Below are positions 19,600 to 27,233 of a stretch of 64,000 nt of DNA, piece by piece; position 1 is the stretch's first letter; every line of letters begins with the position of its first letter. This DNA comes from Cereibacter ovatus. Lineage in GTDB: Bacteria > Pseudomonadota > Alphaproteobacteria > Rhodobacterales > Rhodobacteraceae. The notes below the pieces were generated by a model. The model was given only the letters and a program-made list of their open reading frames with translations, was not told the DNA's origin and made no database searches. The translations under genes and the position numbers were made by a program. The stretch spans positions 372,001-436,000 of the forward strand of contig NZ_OAOQ01000001.1 of NCBI RefSeq assembly GCF_900207575.1, read 5' to 3'.

Positions 19600-19705
19600 C
19601 CCCCTTCATCCCAGCCCGAATATCCAGGCTCCGGGGCGGCACTGCTGGGCTGGGGCACTGCCCCTTTCATTCTGGCCCAAATATCCCGGGGTCCGGGGCA
19701 GCGCC
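19600..19705. repeat. Two copies of a ~43-nt GC-rich intergenic element
   Basis: Copy 1 (19600-19642) and copy 2 (19661-19705) share the pattern CCCCTTTCAT, a CCAGCCCGAATATCC-like core (CTGGCCCAAATATCC in copy 2), and CCGGGGCrGC. They follow the pseudogene and precede the convergent 217-codon gene. From memory, ATATT-containing elements of this style occur between genes in several Rhodobacterales; I cannot confirm copy number here. Confidence 0.5.
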
Positions 19706-19736
19706 CCGGTCGCGCGACCACATGGCCGGTCCCGCC

Positions 19737-20390
19737 TCAGTGCGACGCAACCTCGGGCAGCGCCAGCGCGCTGGTGCCGTCACGCAGAAGTGCCGCGGCA
19801 TAGAAATAGACCAGCGCCCGCTCTGCCGGTTTGGCCTGACGCCAACGGTCGGCGGCAAATCCGGCCGCGGTCACATAGGGCGCCACCGCGATTCGCAGCC
19901 GCGCCAAGGGGCTTTCGGCCTCGTCGGTGCCGCCGAAATAGTCCAGCAGCAGCCCGGCCCGCACCTGCATCGCGGCGGTGACGCGGATCTCGTGCCCCAT
20001 CAGGTCGAAGGTCCGCGCCGTCAGGCCACCGTCGCCCTTTTCGGCGACGCGGCGGGCGAAGATGGTCTGGTAAAGCGCGCACAGGCAGATGAACGCCTTG
20101 TCGCGCGCCTCGGTCTCATCGCGTACGAAGGCCGGCAGAGAGGGGAAGACCGTCTCGCTTTCGCGGTCTTTCAGCACGATGTCGACGATCCACCCGCGCC
20201 CGGCCGGCATCACGATCACCGCAAGGATCTGGTCCTCGTCCAGCACGCTGGCGCTGCCGCGCACATAGGCATCCGGCGGAAACCAGCGATTGTCGAGCAG
20301 ATAGTTGCTGCCCGCCCGCCGCCGCGCCTCGCCGGCCATCTCCGCCAGCCGTTCCGCACCGCTGTTGAGTTCCGCTCCGCTGTAGCCCAT
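19737..20390 (-). CDS. Hypothetical protein next to LuxR-type response regulator
   Basis: I do not recognise this 217-residue protein. The ATG at 20390 is chosen because GAGGAG lies 7 nt upstream; a GTG at 20477 is open but lacks such a site. No signal peptide or membrane segment is visible. The centre (IVMPAGRGWIVDIVLKDRE) looks like a beta-rich fold and the C-terminal half is helical. It lies 126 nt downstream of, and codirectional with, a response regulator, so it may be its output or accessory gene. The sequence is not low-complexity and codon use matches its neighbours, so it is a real gene. Confidence 0.7.
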   Translation of the reverse strand: MGYSGAELNSGAERLAEMAGEARRRAGSNYLLDNRWFPPDAYVRGSASVLDEDQILAVIVMPAGRGWIVDIVLKDRESETVFPSLPAFVRDETEARDKAFICLCALYQTIFARRVAEKGDGGLTARTFDLMGHEIRVTAAMQVRAGLLLDYFGGTDEAESPLARLRIAVAPYVTAAGFAADRWRQAKPAERALVYFYAAALLRDGTSALALPEVASH

Positions 20391-20516
20391 CCGCCGCTCC
20401 TCAGCCCGTCGGGACAGCGGTGCAAGAAACGGGCCACCGCCCCGTTCGGACGCCCCCGGATTGCGCGCGCGCTTCACAGCCCCCCGCTCTGGCGTGCTTT
20501 CCGGCCACCGGCCGGG

Positions 20517-21149
20517 TCAGATGATTCCCAGATTGCGCGCGGTCACCACCGCCTGCGTGCGGTTTGTCGCGCCCAGCTTCTTGCAGATCGATTTCACATG
20601 CATCTTGATCGTCGGCTCGGCCAGGTTCAGGCCATGGGCGATCTCCTTGTTCTGGCGCCCTTCGGCCAGATAGGACATCACCAGCATCTCTTTTTCGGTC
20701 AGCCGCCCGCCCGAGGTGTCGCCGCCCTGCCGGCGGTCGCGCGCCAGTTCCAGCGGCAGGTAGTGCTCGCCCGCATACATGAAACGGATCGCATTGCCCA
20801 GGCTGCGGACCGGCGTGGTCTTCAGCACGATCCCGGAGGCGCCGGCGGCAAGGATCTCGTCCACCATCCGCGGCGTCGGGTTCGAGGTCAGGATCGCCAC
20901 CGGCTTGCCCGCCGACATCTTGATCGCCCGCACCAGTCCCGCCACCCCGTTCATGCCCGGCATGTTCAGATCAAGCAGCGTCACGTCGAAGGGACCGTGC
21001 TCCTTGATCCGCTCCAGCGCCTCATCCAGGCTTTTTGCGGTCTTGACGGTCATCTCGGATGAGGCGGTCAGGAAAAGCGAGAACATCTCGACCACCATCT
21101 CGTGATCGTCTGCGATGAGAACGCTAAGTTTCAGGGGCGTCTGGGTCAT
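20517..21149 (-). CDS. Response regulator, REC plus LuxR-type HTH
   Basis: This NarL/FixJ-family two-component response regulator has 210 residues. The receiver (1-125) has the acidic pair Asp14-Asp15, phospho-acceptor Asp60 (LLDLNMPG), Thr88 and Lys110. The C-terminal LuxR helix-turn-helix (about 148-205) reads LTEKEMLVMSYLAEGRQNKE with the recognition helix in EPTIKMHVKSICKKLG. It is divergent from the secreted protein plus hybrid kinase pair; that kinase has an HPt domain, so this is the obvious final acceptor of a phosphorelay. The shared 281-nt spacer is AT-richer than its surroundings and holds a CtrA site. Confidence 0.9.
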   Translation of the reverse strand: MTQTPLKLSVLIADDHEMVVEMFSLFLTASSEMTVKTAKSLDEALERIKEHGPFDVTLLDLNMPGMNGVAGLVRAIKMSAGKPVAILTSNPTPRMVDEILAAGASGIVLKTTPVRSLGNAIRFMYAGEHYLPLELARDRRQGGDTSGGRLTEKEMLVMSYLAEGRQNKEIAHGLNLAEPTIKMHVKSICKKLGATNRTQAVVTARNLGII

Positions 21150-21348
21150 GGTACTCTCGCTTCCGTGTCTCTCGCATCCCTGCGTCGAGGGGTGATCGTG
21201 CGAATGATGGACTTACAAAGTATACATCCTTCGCCTGTGGGTTGCACACATCCTAAAAATTGCGGATTTGACAAGGGGAATAGAGACACTGCACACTCCC
21301 GCGTCTCTTGCGTGACATTGGTTTGCGGCAAATCTATACGAAAGTATG

Positions 21349-21363
21349 TTAAGACATTCTTAA
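21349..21363 (+). promoter_or_regulatory. CtrA-binding site in the divergent sensory-module spacer
   Basis: TTAAgacattcTTAA is an exact match to the CtrA consensus TTAA-N7-TTAA. It lies 67 nt before the start of the secreted-protein/kinase pair and about 200 nt upstream of the response-regulator start. A possible promoter (TTGCGG, 16 nt, TATGTT) overlaps its left edge, so CtrA could activate or repress. In a GC-rich genome a chance match is unlikely but possible, because this spacer is locally AT-rich. Confidence 0.6.
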
Positions 21364-21430
21364 GCGGTGATGTCTGCTCTGGAAAGGTCTGTTACTCATC
21401 TCGCGACATGTTCCTGGTCGGAGGCTTTGA

Positions 21431-21970
21431 ATGTCGTTTCATCCGCTTGACTGGGCGACTCATTTCCGTTGCATTGCTGCGACAGTCACAAGTGTCGTTC
21501 TTCTGGCTGCTCCGGTTGTGGCGCAGGATCTGCGCTCGCCCGCGGACAGGCCGGTTCTGACGGTGGACGGCGCCATCTCCGTGACCAATGTCGAAGGCAA
21601 GGCCGCTTTCGACATGGAGATGCTGCAATCCTTGCCCGAGGTGACCTTTCGCACCTCGACGGTCTGGACCGAGGGCGTTCACGAATTTTCTGGCGTTCCG
21701 CTGAAGGCCGTGCTTGCGCATCTGGGCGCGACCGGCGCCACATCGGTTTCGGCCCGCGCGATCAACGACTATTCGGTCGAGATCCCGGTTGGGTCGATCA
21801 CCGACACGGCGCCGATCATCGCCTATCACATGGATGGCGCCCGGTTCTCGCGCCGCGAGAAGGGGCCGCTGTGGGTGGTCTATCCGTTCGATTCTGACGA
21901 AGCCTATCGGTCCGAGGTGATCTACGGTCGCAGCATCTGGCAGCTTGACCGGCTGACAGTCAAAAAATGA
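21431..21970 (+). CDS. Secreted protein with molybdopterin-oxidoreductase-like fold, kinase partner
   Basis: This 179-residue periplasmic protein has a signal peptide (hydrophobic 15-30, cut near VVAQ-DLRSP). The body resembles the small Oxidored_molyb (SUOX/YedY-type) domain: EFSGVPLKAVL, a DYSVEIP strand and KGPLWVVYPFD. The mature part has no Cys, so it cannot provide the usual molybdenum ligand and is probably not a redox enzyme. GGAGG lies 7 nt before the ATG. It overlaps the hybrid kinase by 4 nt (ATGA), so the two are co-translated. The likely role is a periplasmic ligand-binding or signalling partner of the kinase; this is an inference. Confidence 0.75.
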   Translation: MSFHPLDWATHFRCIAATVTSVVLLAAPVVAQDLRSPADRPVLTVDGAISVTNVEGKAAFDMEMLQSLPEVTFRTSTVWTEGVHEFSGVPLKAVLAHLGATGATSVSARAINDYSVEIPVGSITDTAPIIAYHMDGARFSRREKGPLWVVYPFDSDEAYRSEVIYGRSIWQLDRLTVKK

Positions 21971-24633
21971 GCGTGCCGTCCCGAAAATCGGGACGGACCG
22001 AACGGGGAGCGGACGTAAAGGTCATGTTCTCCGAAGCGCAGGATCATACCCGCGGCGGCCGGTTCGAGCCGTTCTTGCGCATGGGGATGATCCTTGTGGT
22101 CGGGCTTTCGACGCTGATCGGGGCGCTGTTCATCTTTTCCGACATCGACCACCAGCTGGAAGCGAACCGGGTTGCCCATCTCGACAACCGCACCTGGGTT
22201 CTGGCGCAGCTTGAGGTGGACATTCTGAACCTTTCCTCGGCGGTGCAACTGGCCGAGTTGCGTCCCGACGATCCCGACCGGCTGGAAACGGTTCGGCAAA
22301 AGTTCGACATCCTTTACAGTCGGGTCGAAATCATCCGCGGATCGGAACCCGAGGTGATTGCCGGGCTGATCGACAAGGTGCTGCCGCGGTTCGACCGCCC
22401 GGGGGGCTTTTTCGATCTTTGGATTCCGGTAATCGACGGCACCGATGCGCAGCTTCGCGCCAGCCTTCCCCGCATGATCGACCAGCTTGAGACCGAAACG
22501 CGGATCGTGCGCGAGGGCGTTGTCGCCACGCTGAGCACGGTGATGCGGCACGCCGACGAACATCGCGCCAACCTGCGCCTGTCGCTTCAGCAGTTTGCGC
22601 TGGCCTCGCTTGGGTTGCTGGCGCTGATGGCGGTGCTGATCGTGGTGGTGATCGTGCAAAGCAACACCCGCCGCCGCCGCGGCGTGCTGCTGGAACGGTC
22701 GGTCCACAATCTGCGGGCCACCATTGAATCCTCGCTGGATGCGGTGGTGGTGCTGGATCACATGGGGCGGGTGGTGGAATGCAACCAGGCCGCCCTTGAC
22801 ATGTTCCGCTGGCAGCCCGAGGCCGCGCGCGGCGCCAGTTTCGTGGACTACATCCGCAACGACGAGGGCGGCAGCCTGCTGCGCCCGCGCCGCGAAGGCG
22901 AACCGGACCTTCTGCCCGCCGGCACCGACGGGCGCATCACCATGATGGCACAACGCACCGACGGATCGACCTTCCCGATCGAGGTCAGCGTGGCGCAGGC
23001 GCAGGGTGCGGCGAAAGACCCGTTCTTCATCGCCTTCATCCGCGACATCTCGGAACGGCTTGAACGCGAGGAAAACCTGAAGAAGGCCCGCAACGACGCG
23101 CTGAAGGGCGAAGAGGCCAAGTCGCGCTTCCTTGCGGTGATGAGCCACGAAATGCGCACGCCGCTGAACGGGTTGATGGCGGCATCAGACCTGCTTCAGA
23201 CCTCGACCGATCTGAGCGAGCGCCAACGCTGGTTGACCGATATCATCATGAGCTGCGGCACGGCGGCGCTGGATCAGGTGAACAACGTGCTGGAACTGAC
23301 GCGGCTTTCGGACCGCGACGGCGCCAGCTATTCCTGTTCGTCCTTCTCGCCCGTCGAGGTGATCGAGGGGCTGATCCGCCAGAACCAGCCGCAGGCGGCC
23401 AAGCGTGGCAACAAGCTGTGGTTCATGACCCCGAAAGAGGGTGTGCCGCGGGTGATCGCGCCGCGCCATCTGTTCCTGCGGGTGATGTATAACCTGATCG
23501 GCAATGCGATCAAATTCACCGACAACGGCAAGATCTCGATCGAGATGCTGGTCCGGCCCGGCGATGTTGCCGGCACTTGCGTGTTTTCGATCCATGTCAG
23601 CGATACTGGCATCGGCATCGCCGAGGAACATCTGGACACGATCTTCAAGAATTTCGAGACGCTGGATTCGTCCTATGGCCGCATCCGCGAAGGGACGGGC
23701 CTTGGTCTGGGCATCGCCAAGCTGGCGGCGGAAACCATGGGCGGGCGGATCAGCGTGCAAAGCAAGCTGGGGCTTGGCTCGGTGTTCACGCTTCAGGTGA
23801 CGATGGCGTTGGCCCATGACGAGGATATTGCCGACGACGAATGCGATGAGGATGTGGCAGGGGCGCCGGCGCCCTCGCGGTCGATTCTGGTGGCCGAGGA
23901 CAATGCGATCAACCGTCAGCTCATGGCCGAGATCCTGCGCATGGCCGGCCATGAGGTGACACTGGCCGAAGACGGCGCCGAGGCGGTCGAGGTCGCCGCC
24001 AGCCGCCGGTTCGACCTGATCCTGATGGATGTCAGCATGCCGCGCGTGGATGGGCTGGACGCGACGCGGCAGATCCGGGACGGCGGCGGTCTGTCCCATG
24101 CAACGCCGATCGTGGGCGCAACCGCGCACGCCGACCCTGAACATGTGCCGGGCTTTCTGGCGGCGGGCATGAATGACGTTCTGGTGAAGCCCATCACCCG
24201 CGCCGCGCTGTTCCGCGCGATCCGCCAGCAGACCGATGGCATTGCCTGCGCCGATGACGATCTGATCGCCGACGATCCGGACGCGCAGGGCCTGCCCTTG
24301 ATCGACGAGGAACTGCGCGCCGATCTGATCGGCAACCTTGGCCCGGATTACATCGCCTCGATGAGCGGCCGCGTGCTGAACGAAGCCGCTGCCGCGCTGG
24401 CCGAGATGCACCGTCTGCACGACGAAGGCAACCATGCGGCGGCGGCAAAGCTGGCGCATCGCGCGGCGGGTGCCGCGGCGGCGGTGGGGCTGGTTGCGAT
24501 CCACCGCGTTCTTTCGGGCTACGAGACCGCCTCGGCGACCGACAATCTGCCCGCGGCCGAGGTCGCACTCGAGGCGCTGCCCGGCGCAATCGATGCGACG
24601 GCGGCCGCGCTGAAGACGGCCACGCACGCCTGA
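21967..24633 (+). CDS. Membrane hybrid histidine kinase, PAS-HK-REC-HPt
   Basis: This 888-residue sensor kinase carries a complete relay. Membrane helix 1 is at about 38-60, followed by a ~150-residue helical periplasmic sensor and helix 2 at about 213-236. Next come a PAS domain (about 248-365), the H-box FLAVMSHEMRTPLNG with His394, a HATPase domain with NLIGNAIKFTDNG and GTGLGLGIAK, a receiver with phospho-acceptor Asp688 (ILMDVSMP), and a C-terminal HPt domain with His831 (LAHRAAGAAAAVG). The expected route is His394, Asp688, His831, then Asp60 of the divergent LuxR-type regulator. The start at 21967 overlaps the upstream gene; an ATG at 22024 is also possible. The architecture is TorS/ArcB-like, but the sensed signal is unknown. 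Confidence 0.88.
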   Translation: MSVPSRKSGRTERGADVKVMFSEAQDHTRGGRFEPFLRMGMILVVGLSTLIGALFIFSDIDHQLEANRVAHLDNRTWVLAQLEVDILNLSSAVQLAELRPDDPDRLETVRQKFDILYSRVEIIRGSEPEVIAGLIDKVLPRFDRPGGFFDLWIPVIDGTDAQLRASLPRMIDQLETETRIVREGVVATLSTVMRHADEHRANLRLSLQQFALASLGLLALMAVLIVVVIVQSNTRRRRGVLLERSVHNLRATIESSLDAVVVLDHMGRVVECNQAALDMFRWQPEAARGASFVDYIRNDEGGSLLRPRREGEPDLLPAGTDGRITMMAQRTDGSTFPIEVSVAQAQGAAKDPFFIAFIRDISERLEREENLKKARNDALKGEEAKSRFLAVMSHEMRTPLNGLMAASDLLQTSTDLSERQRWLTDIIMSCGTAALDQVNNVLELTRLSDRDGASYSCSSFSPVEVIEGLIRQNQPQAAKRGNKLWFMTPKEGVPRVIAPRHLFLRVMYNLIGNAIKFTDNGKISIEMLVRPGDVAGTCVFSIHVSDTGIGIAEEHLDTIFKNFETLDSSYGRIREGTGLGLGIAKLAAETMGGRISVQSKLGLGSVFTLQVTMALAHDEDIADDECDEDVAGAPAPSRSILVAEDNAINRQLMAEILRMAGHEVTLAEDGAEAVEVAASRRFDLILMDVSMPRVDGLDATRQIRDGGGLSHATPIVGATAHADPEHVPGFLAAGMNDVLVKPITRAALFRAIRQQTDGIACADDDLIADDPDAQGLPLIDEELRADLIGNLGPDYIASMSGRVLNEAAAALAEMHRLHDEGNHAAAAKLAHRAAGAAAAVGLVAIHRVLSGYETASATDNLPAAEVALEALPGAIDATAAALKTATHA

Positions 24634-24682
24634 TCCGGTGGTCGCGCCGTCCGCCGCCGGGCAAACGCCCGGCGCGCGGCCA

Positions 24683-25621
24683 TCACTCACCCGCCTCTGA
24701 CGCCTTCTTCTTGCGCGCCCGCCGCTGAGTCGGCTTTCGCGCCGGTGCCGGCTCTGCCTCATCGGGATCGTCCGGGAAGGTGACCTTGAAGGGCTTGGGG
24801 CCGTCGTCCTCGGGATCGTCCGGGAAGGTGACCTTGAAGGGCTTGGGGCCTTCGTCGGGATCGTCCGGGAAGGTGACCTTGAAGGGCTTGGGGCCTTCGT
24901 CCTCGGGGTCTTCCGGGAAGGTGATCTTGAACGGGGTTCCGGCGGCCGCCGGAACCTCGGCGGGGCTGGTCTGTTCCGGGTCCATGTCGTCTTCGGTGGC
25001 CGGCAGGGGGATCGGGTCGTCAAGTTCTTCCGCGATCCCGGCGATCAGCAGTCGCGCCGCATCCTCAAGCCGCACCGACAGCACGCCGCCTTTCGGGAAA
25101 TGACCGGGGCCGCGCGGGCCGTCTTCGGTCAGGCGGATGCGGGTCCAGCCTTCGTCCCGCTCTCCTTCGGGGGCGTCGTCAGTTTCGGGGTCGTCCGCAG
25201 GCTCGTCGAGGTCTTCGGGTGCGGGTTGACCCTCATCCTTGGGGTCGAACTCGGCAAACAGCGACATCATCGCCGCAAAATCCACCTTCGGGATCTCGAC
25301 CGGCTTCGGGGCAGGCTTTGGCGCGGGCTTCGCCGGGGGCTGCGGTTCGGGCAGCGGTTCCGGTTCGGGCGCGGGCAGGGCTTCGGGCTCGACCGGGGCC
25401 GGCTCTGGCGCGGGCGGCTCAAAGATCAACGGCGCACCGCGCAAAAGCGCCAGCCGCGCCGCCAGCAGCGCGCGGCGGCGCGGACCGGGCAGGGTGGCGC
25501 TGTAAATCCGTTCCAACCGCGCCAGCGCCTCGGCCCGGTCAAGCGTGCCAAGCGCCGCCAGAACCGCGCGGGCGGCGCGGTCGATCGCCGGGTGGCGGGC
25601 CAGAGGTTCGGGGGAGGTCAT
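24683..25621 (-). CDS. Acidic proline-rich repeat protein divergent from flgB
   Basis: The function is unknown. Of its 312 residues, 1-65 are helical and Ala/Arg/Leu-rich. Residues 70-110 are a Pro/Glu/Ala linker, and 120-215 are acidic with a short ordered part ([20 protein letters not shown]). Residues about 230-297 hold four tandem copies of a 15-16 residue unit [15 protein letters not shown]. The C-terminus is basic (RRARKKK). The protein looks mainly disordered and cytoplasmic. It is separated from flgB only by 89 nt containing the flgB promoter, so it may be part of the flagellar locus. It converges on the hybrid kinase gene. Confidence 0.75.
   Translation of the reverse strand: MTSPEPLARHPAIDRAARAVLAALGTLDRAEALARLERIYSATLPGPRRRALLAARLALLRGAPLIFEPPAPEPAPVEPEALPAPEPEPLPEPQPPAKPAPKPAPKPVEIPKVDFAAMMSLFAEFDPKDEGQPAPEDLDEPADDPETDDAPEGERDEGWTRIRLTEDGPRGPGHFPKGGVLSVRLEDAARLLIAGIAEELDDPIPLPATEDDMDPEQTSPAEVPAAAGTPFKITFPEDPEDEGPKPFKVTFPDDPDEGPKPFKVTFPDDPEDDGPKPFKVTFPDDPDEAEPAPARKPTQRRARKKKASEAGE
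24762..24935 (-). repeat. Tandem coding repeats, 45-48 nt period, four copies
   Basis: A block containing GTGACCTTGAAGGGCTTGGG (plus-strand reading) recurs at 24780, 24828, 24873 and, diverged, 24921. The spacings of 48, 45 and 48 nt are all multiples of three. It encodes the [10 protein letters not shown] units of the acidic protein. The near identity of the inner copies indicates recent expansion. Confidence 0.85.
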
Positions 25622-25647
25622 CGCTTTCTCCTCGCGCGGCGGGCATC

Positions 25648-25663
25648 TGGCATCGTCCTTGCA
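25648..25663 (+). promoter_or_regulatory. Sigma-54 promoter of flgB operon
   Basis: TGGCATCGTCCTTGCA matches the -24/-12 consensus TGGCACGRNNNTTGCW except at the internal CG. GG and GC have the exact 12-nt spacing, placing the start of transcription near 25674 and leaving a 37-nt leader before flgB. Recognition by the locus-encoded RpoN2 with FleQ/FleT is the expected arrangement. Confidence 0.8.
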
Positions 25664-25710
25664 AGTCCCGGTCCAGATACCGCCATCACGGCGGCGCGAC
25701 GGAGGGAAAG

Positions 25711-26103
25711 GTGACGGTTCCGGATATCCGCGATCATCTCGGGCTTCATGCCGATGCGCTGATGCTGCGCGAAAAGCGCAACAACCTGCTCACGTCCAAC
25801 ATTGCCAATGCGGCGACGCCGAACTTCAAGGCGCGCGATCTGGATTTCGCGGCCGAGATGGCGCGTGCGACCGGCGGCGGCAGCCTGACCACCAGCCAGT
25901 CGCGGCATTTCGCGGTGGGCGGACCTGCGGGCAGCGGACAGGCGCTTTACCGTGATCCGGTGACGCCGTCGCTGGATGGCAACACGGTCGAGATGGCCGT
26001 GGAACAGATGGAATTCGCCGAGAACACCCTGCGCTACCAGACCAGCCTTGCGCTGCTGAACCGCCGGATCTCGGGGCTGATGACGGCGATCAAGGGGGAA
26101 TGA
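25711..26103 (+). CDS. flgB: Flagellar proximal rod protein FlgB
   Basis: FlgB is part of the rod that joins the MS ring to the distal rod. The GTG at 25711 is preceded by GGAGG with 5-nt spacing and gives 130 residues, the normal size; the open frame extends far upstream without a start signal. The N-terminal rod/hook motif [20 protein letters not shown] and the C-terminal helix with [20 protein letters not shown] are typical. It is the first gene of flgBCDEF, driven by the sigma-54 promoter, and overlaps flgC by 4 nt. Confidence 0.93.
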   Translation: MTVPDIRDHLGLHADALMLREKRNNLLTSNIANAATPNFKARDLDFAAEMARATGGGSLTTSQSRHFAVGGPAGSGQALYRDPVTPSLDGNTVEMAVEQMEFAENTLRYQTSLALLNRRISGLMTAIKGE

Positions 26104-26519
26104 TGAGCGGGATCGGAAACGTCTTCGATGTCGGGATCCGGGCACTGTCGGCGCAGATGGTGCGCATGAACACGGTGGCCAGCAACCTTGCCAACGCAGG
26201 CACCGTCAGCAGCAGTGCCGAGACCGCCTTTCGCCCGCTGCGCCCGGTGTTCGAAACCGAATATGCCGATGCGATGGGCCAAAGCGGCCTTGCCACCACC
26301 GGCGTGGCCGAGGTCGTCAGCCTTGATCGCGAACCCGCCCGGGTCTTTCGCCCCGACCATCCGCAGGCCGATGCCGAAGGCTTTGTCTACGAGGCCGCCG
26401 TGTCGGTCGACGAAGAGATGGTCGAGATGATGGAAGCCAGCCGCCAGTATCAGAACACGCTGGAAGCGGTGTCCACGCTGCGCTCGCTGATGGCGCGCAC
26501 CGCCAGCATGGGATCGTAA
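26100..26519 (+). CDS. flgC: Flagellar proximal rod protein FlgC
   Basis: FlgC is a rod component assembled with FlgB and FlgF, 139 residues. It contains the conserved [20 protein letters not shown] motif near the N-terminus and the C-terminal [20 protein letters not shown] helix that pairs in the D0 coiled coil. Tandem ATGs at 26100 and 26103 follow a GGGGGA stretch; the first overlaps the flgB stop and the second has the better spacing. flgD follows after 1 nt. Confidence 0.93.
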   Translation: MMSGIGNVFDVGIRALSAQMVRMNTVASNLANAGTVSSSAETAFRPLRPVFETEYADAMGQSGLATTGVAEVVSLDREPARVFRPDHPQADAEGFVYEAAVSVDEEMVEMMEASRQYQNTLEAVSTLRSLMARTASMGS

Positions 26520-26520
26520 G

Positions 26521-27192
26521 ATGACCAGCATCGACACCTCTTTCGCCACCGGGCTGGCCGTCCAGACCGCGACCCGCCAGACCGGCAACGCCAATCTGGG
26601 GCAGGACGACTTCCTGACCCTGCTGACGACCCAGTTGAAAAATCAGGACCCGTTCCAGCCGATGGAGAACGGCGAGTTTCTGGCCCAGATGGCGCAATTC
26701 TCGACCGTGGCCGGGATCGAGCAGTTGAACACCACCCTGCAAGGCATCGGTGACGGGATGGGGCAGTTCCGCACCGCCACTGCTGCCTCGCTGATCGGCA
26801 AAAGCGTGCTGGTGCCGGGCACGCTGGTGCGCGCCGATGCCTCGGGCGCGGTCAGCGGCGCGGCAGTGCTGACCGAGCCCGCCGAGGCGGTGATGGTCAC
26901 CTATTCCAACAGCGTCACCGGCGCGCTTCTGCATACCCAGACGCTGGGGCCGCAGCAGGCAGGCCAGATCGGCTTTGGCTGGGACGAAGTGCCGGCCTCG
27001 CTGGTCGGTTCGCGCGTGCCGCTGCGTATCAGCGTCACCGCGGCCGGCGGCACCGCCGGCTCGACCCCGCTTGCGCCGTCGGTCTACGCCCGTGTCCTGT
27101 CCGTCGGCACCAGCGCGGACGGCAAAAGCGTCGTTCTCGATGTCGAGGACAAGGGCACCGTCAACGCCAACGCCATCACCTCTTTCCGCTGA
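26521..27192 (+). CDS. flgD: Flagellar hook-capping protein FlgD
   Basis: FlgD is the scaffold at the tip of the growing hook that promotes FlgE addition and is later discarded. At 223 residues it has the N-terminal signature DDFLTLLTTQLKNQDPFQP (about residues 30-48) followed by EFLAQMAQFSTVAGIEQLN, and the C-terminal FnIII-like/tudor hybrid region. It lies between flgC (1 nt gap) and flgE (41 nt gap), as in most flagellar hook operons. Confidence 0.94.
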   Translation: MTSIDTSFATGLAVQTATRQTGNANLGQDDFLTLLTTQLKNQDPFQPMENGEFLAQMAQFSTVAGIEQLNTTLQGIGDGMGQFRTATAASLIGKSVLVPGTLVRADASGAVSGAAVLTEPAEAVMVTYSNSVTGALLHTQTLGPQQAGQIGFGWDEVPASLVGSRVPLRISVTAAGGTAGSTPLAPSVYARVLSVGTSADGKSVVLDVEDKGTVNANAITSFR

Positions 27193-27233
27193 TCCCGCCC
27201 CACTGCTGAAACGCCCGCAACCGGAGCCTTCCC

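Noticed and set aside
24762-24935. CRISPR-like array
   Set aside because: The repeats are contiguous, of 45-48 nt period, in frame and translate to a protein repeat; there are no unique spacers and no cas genes.
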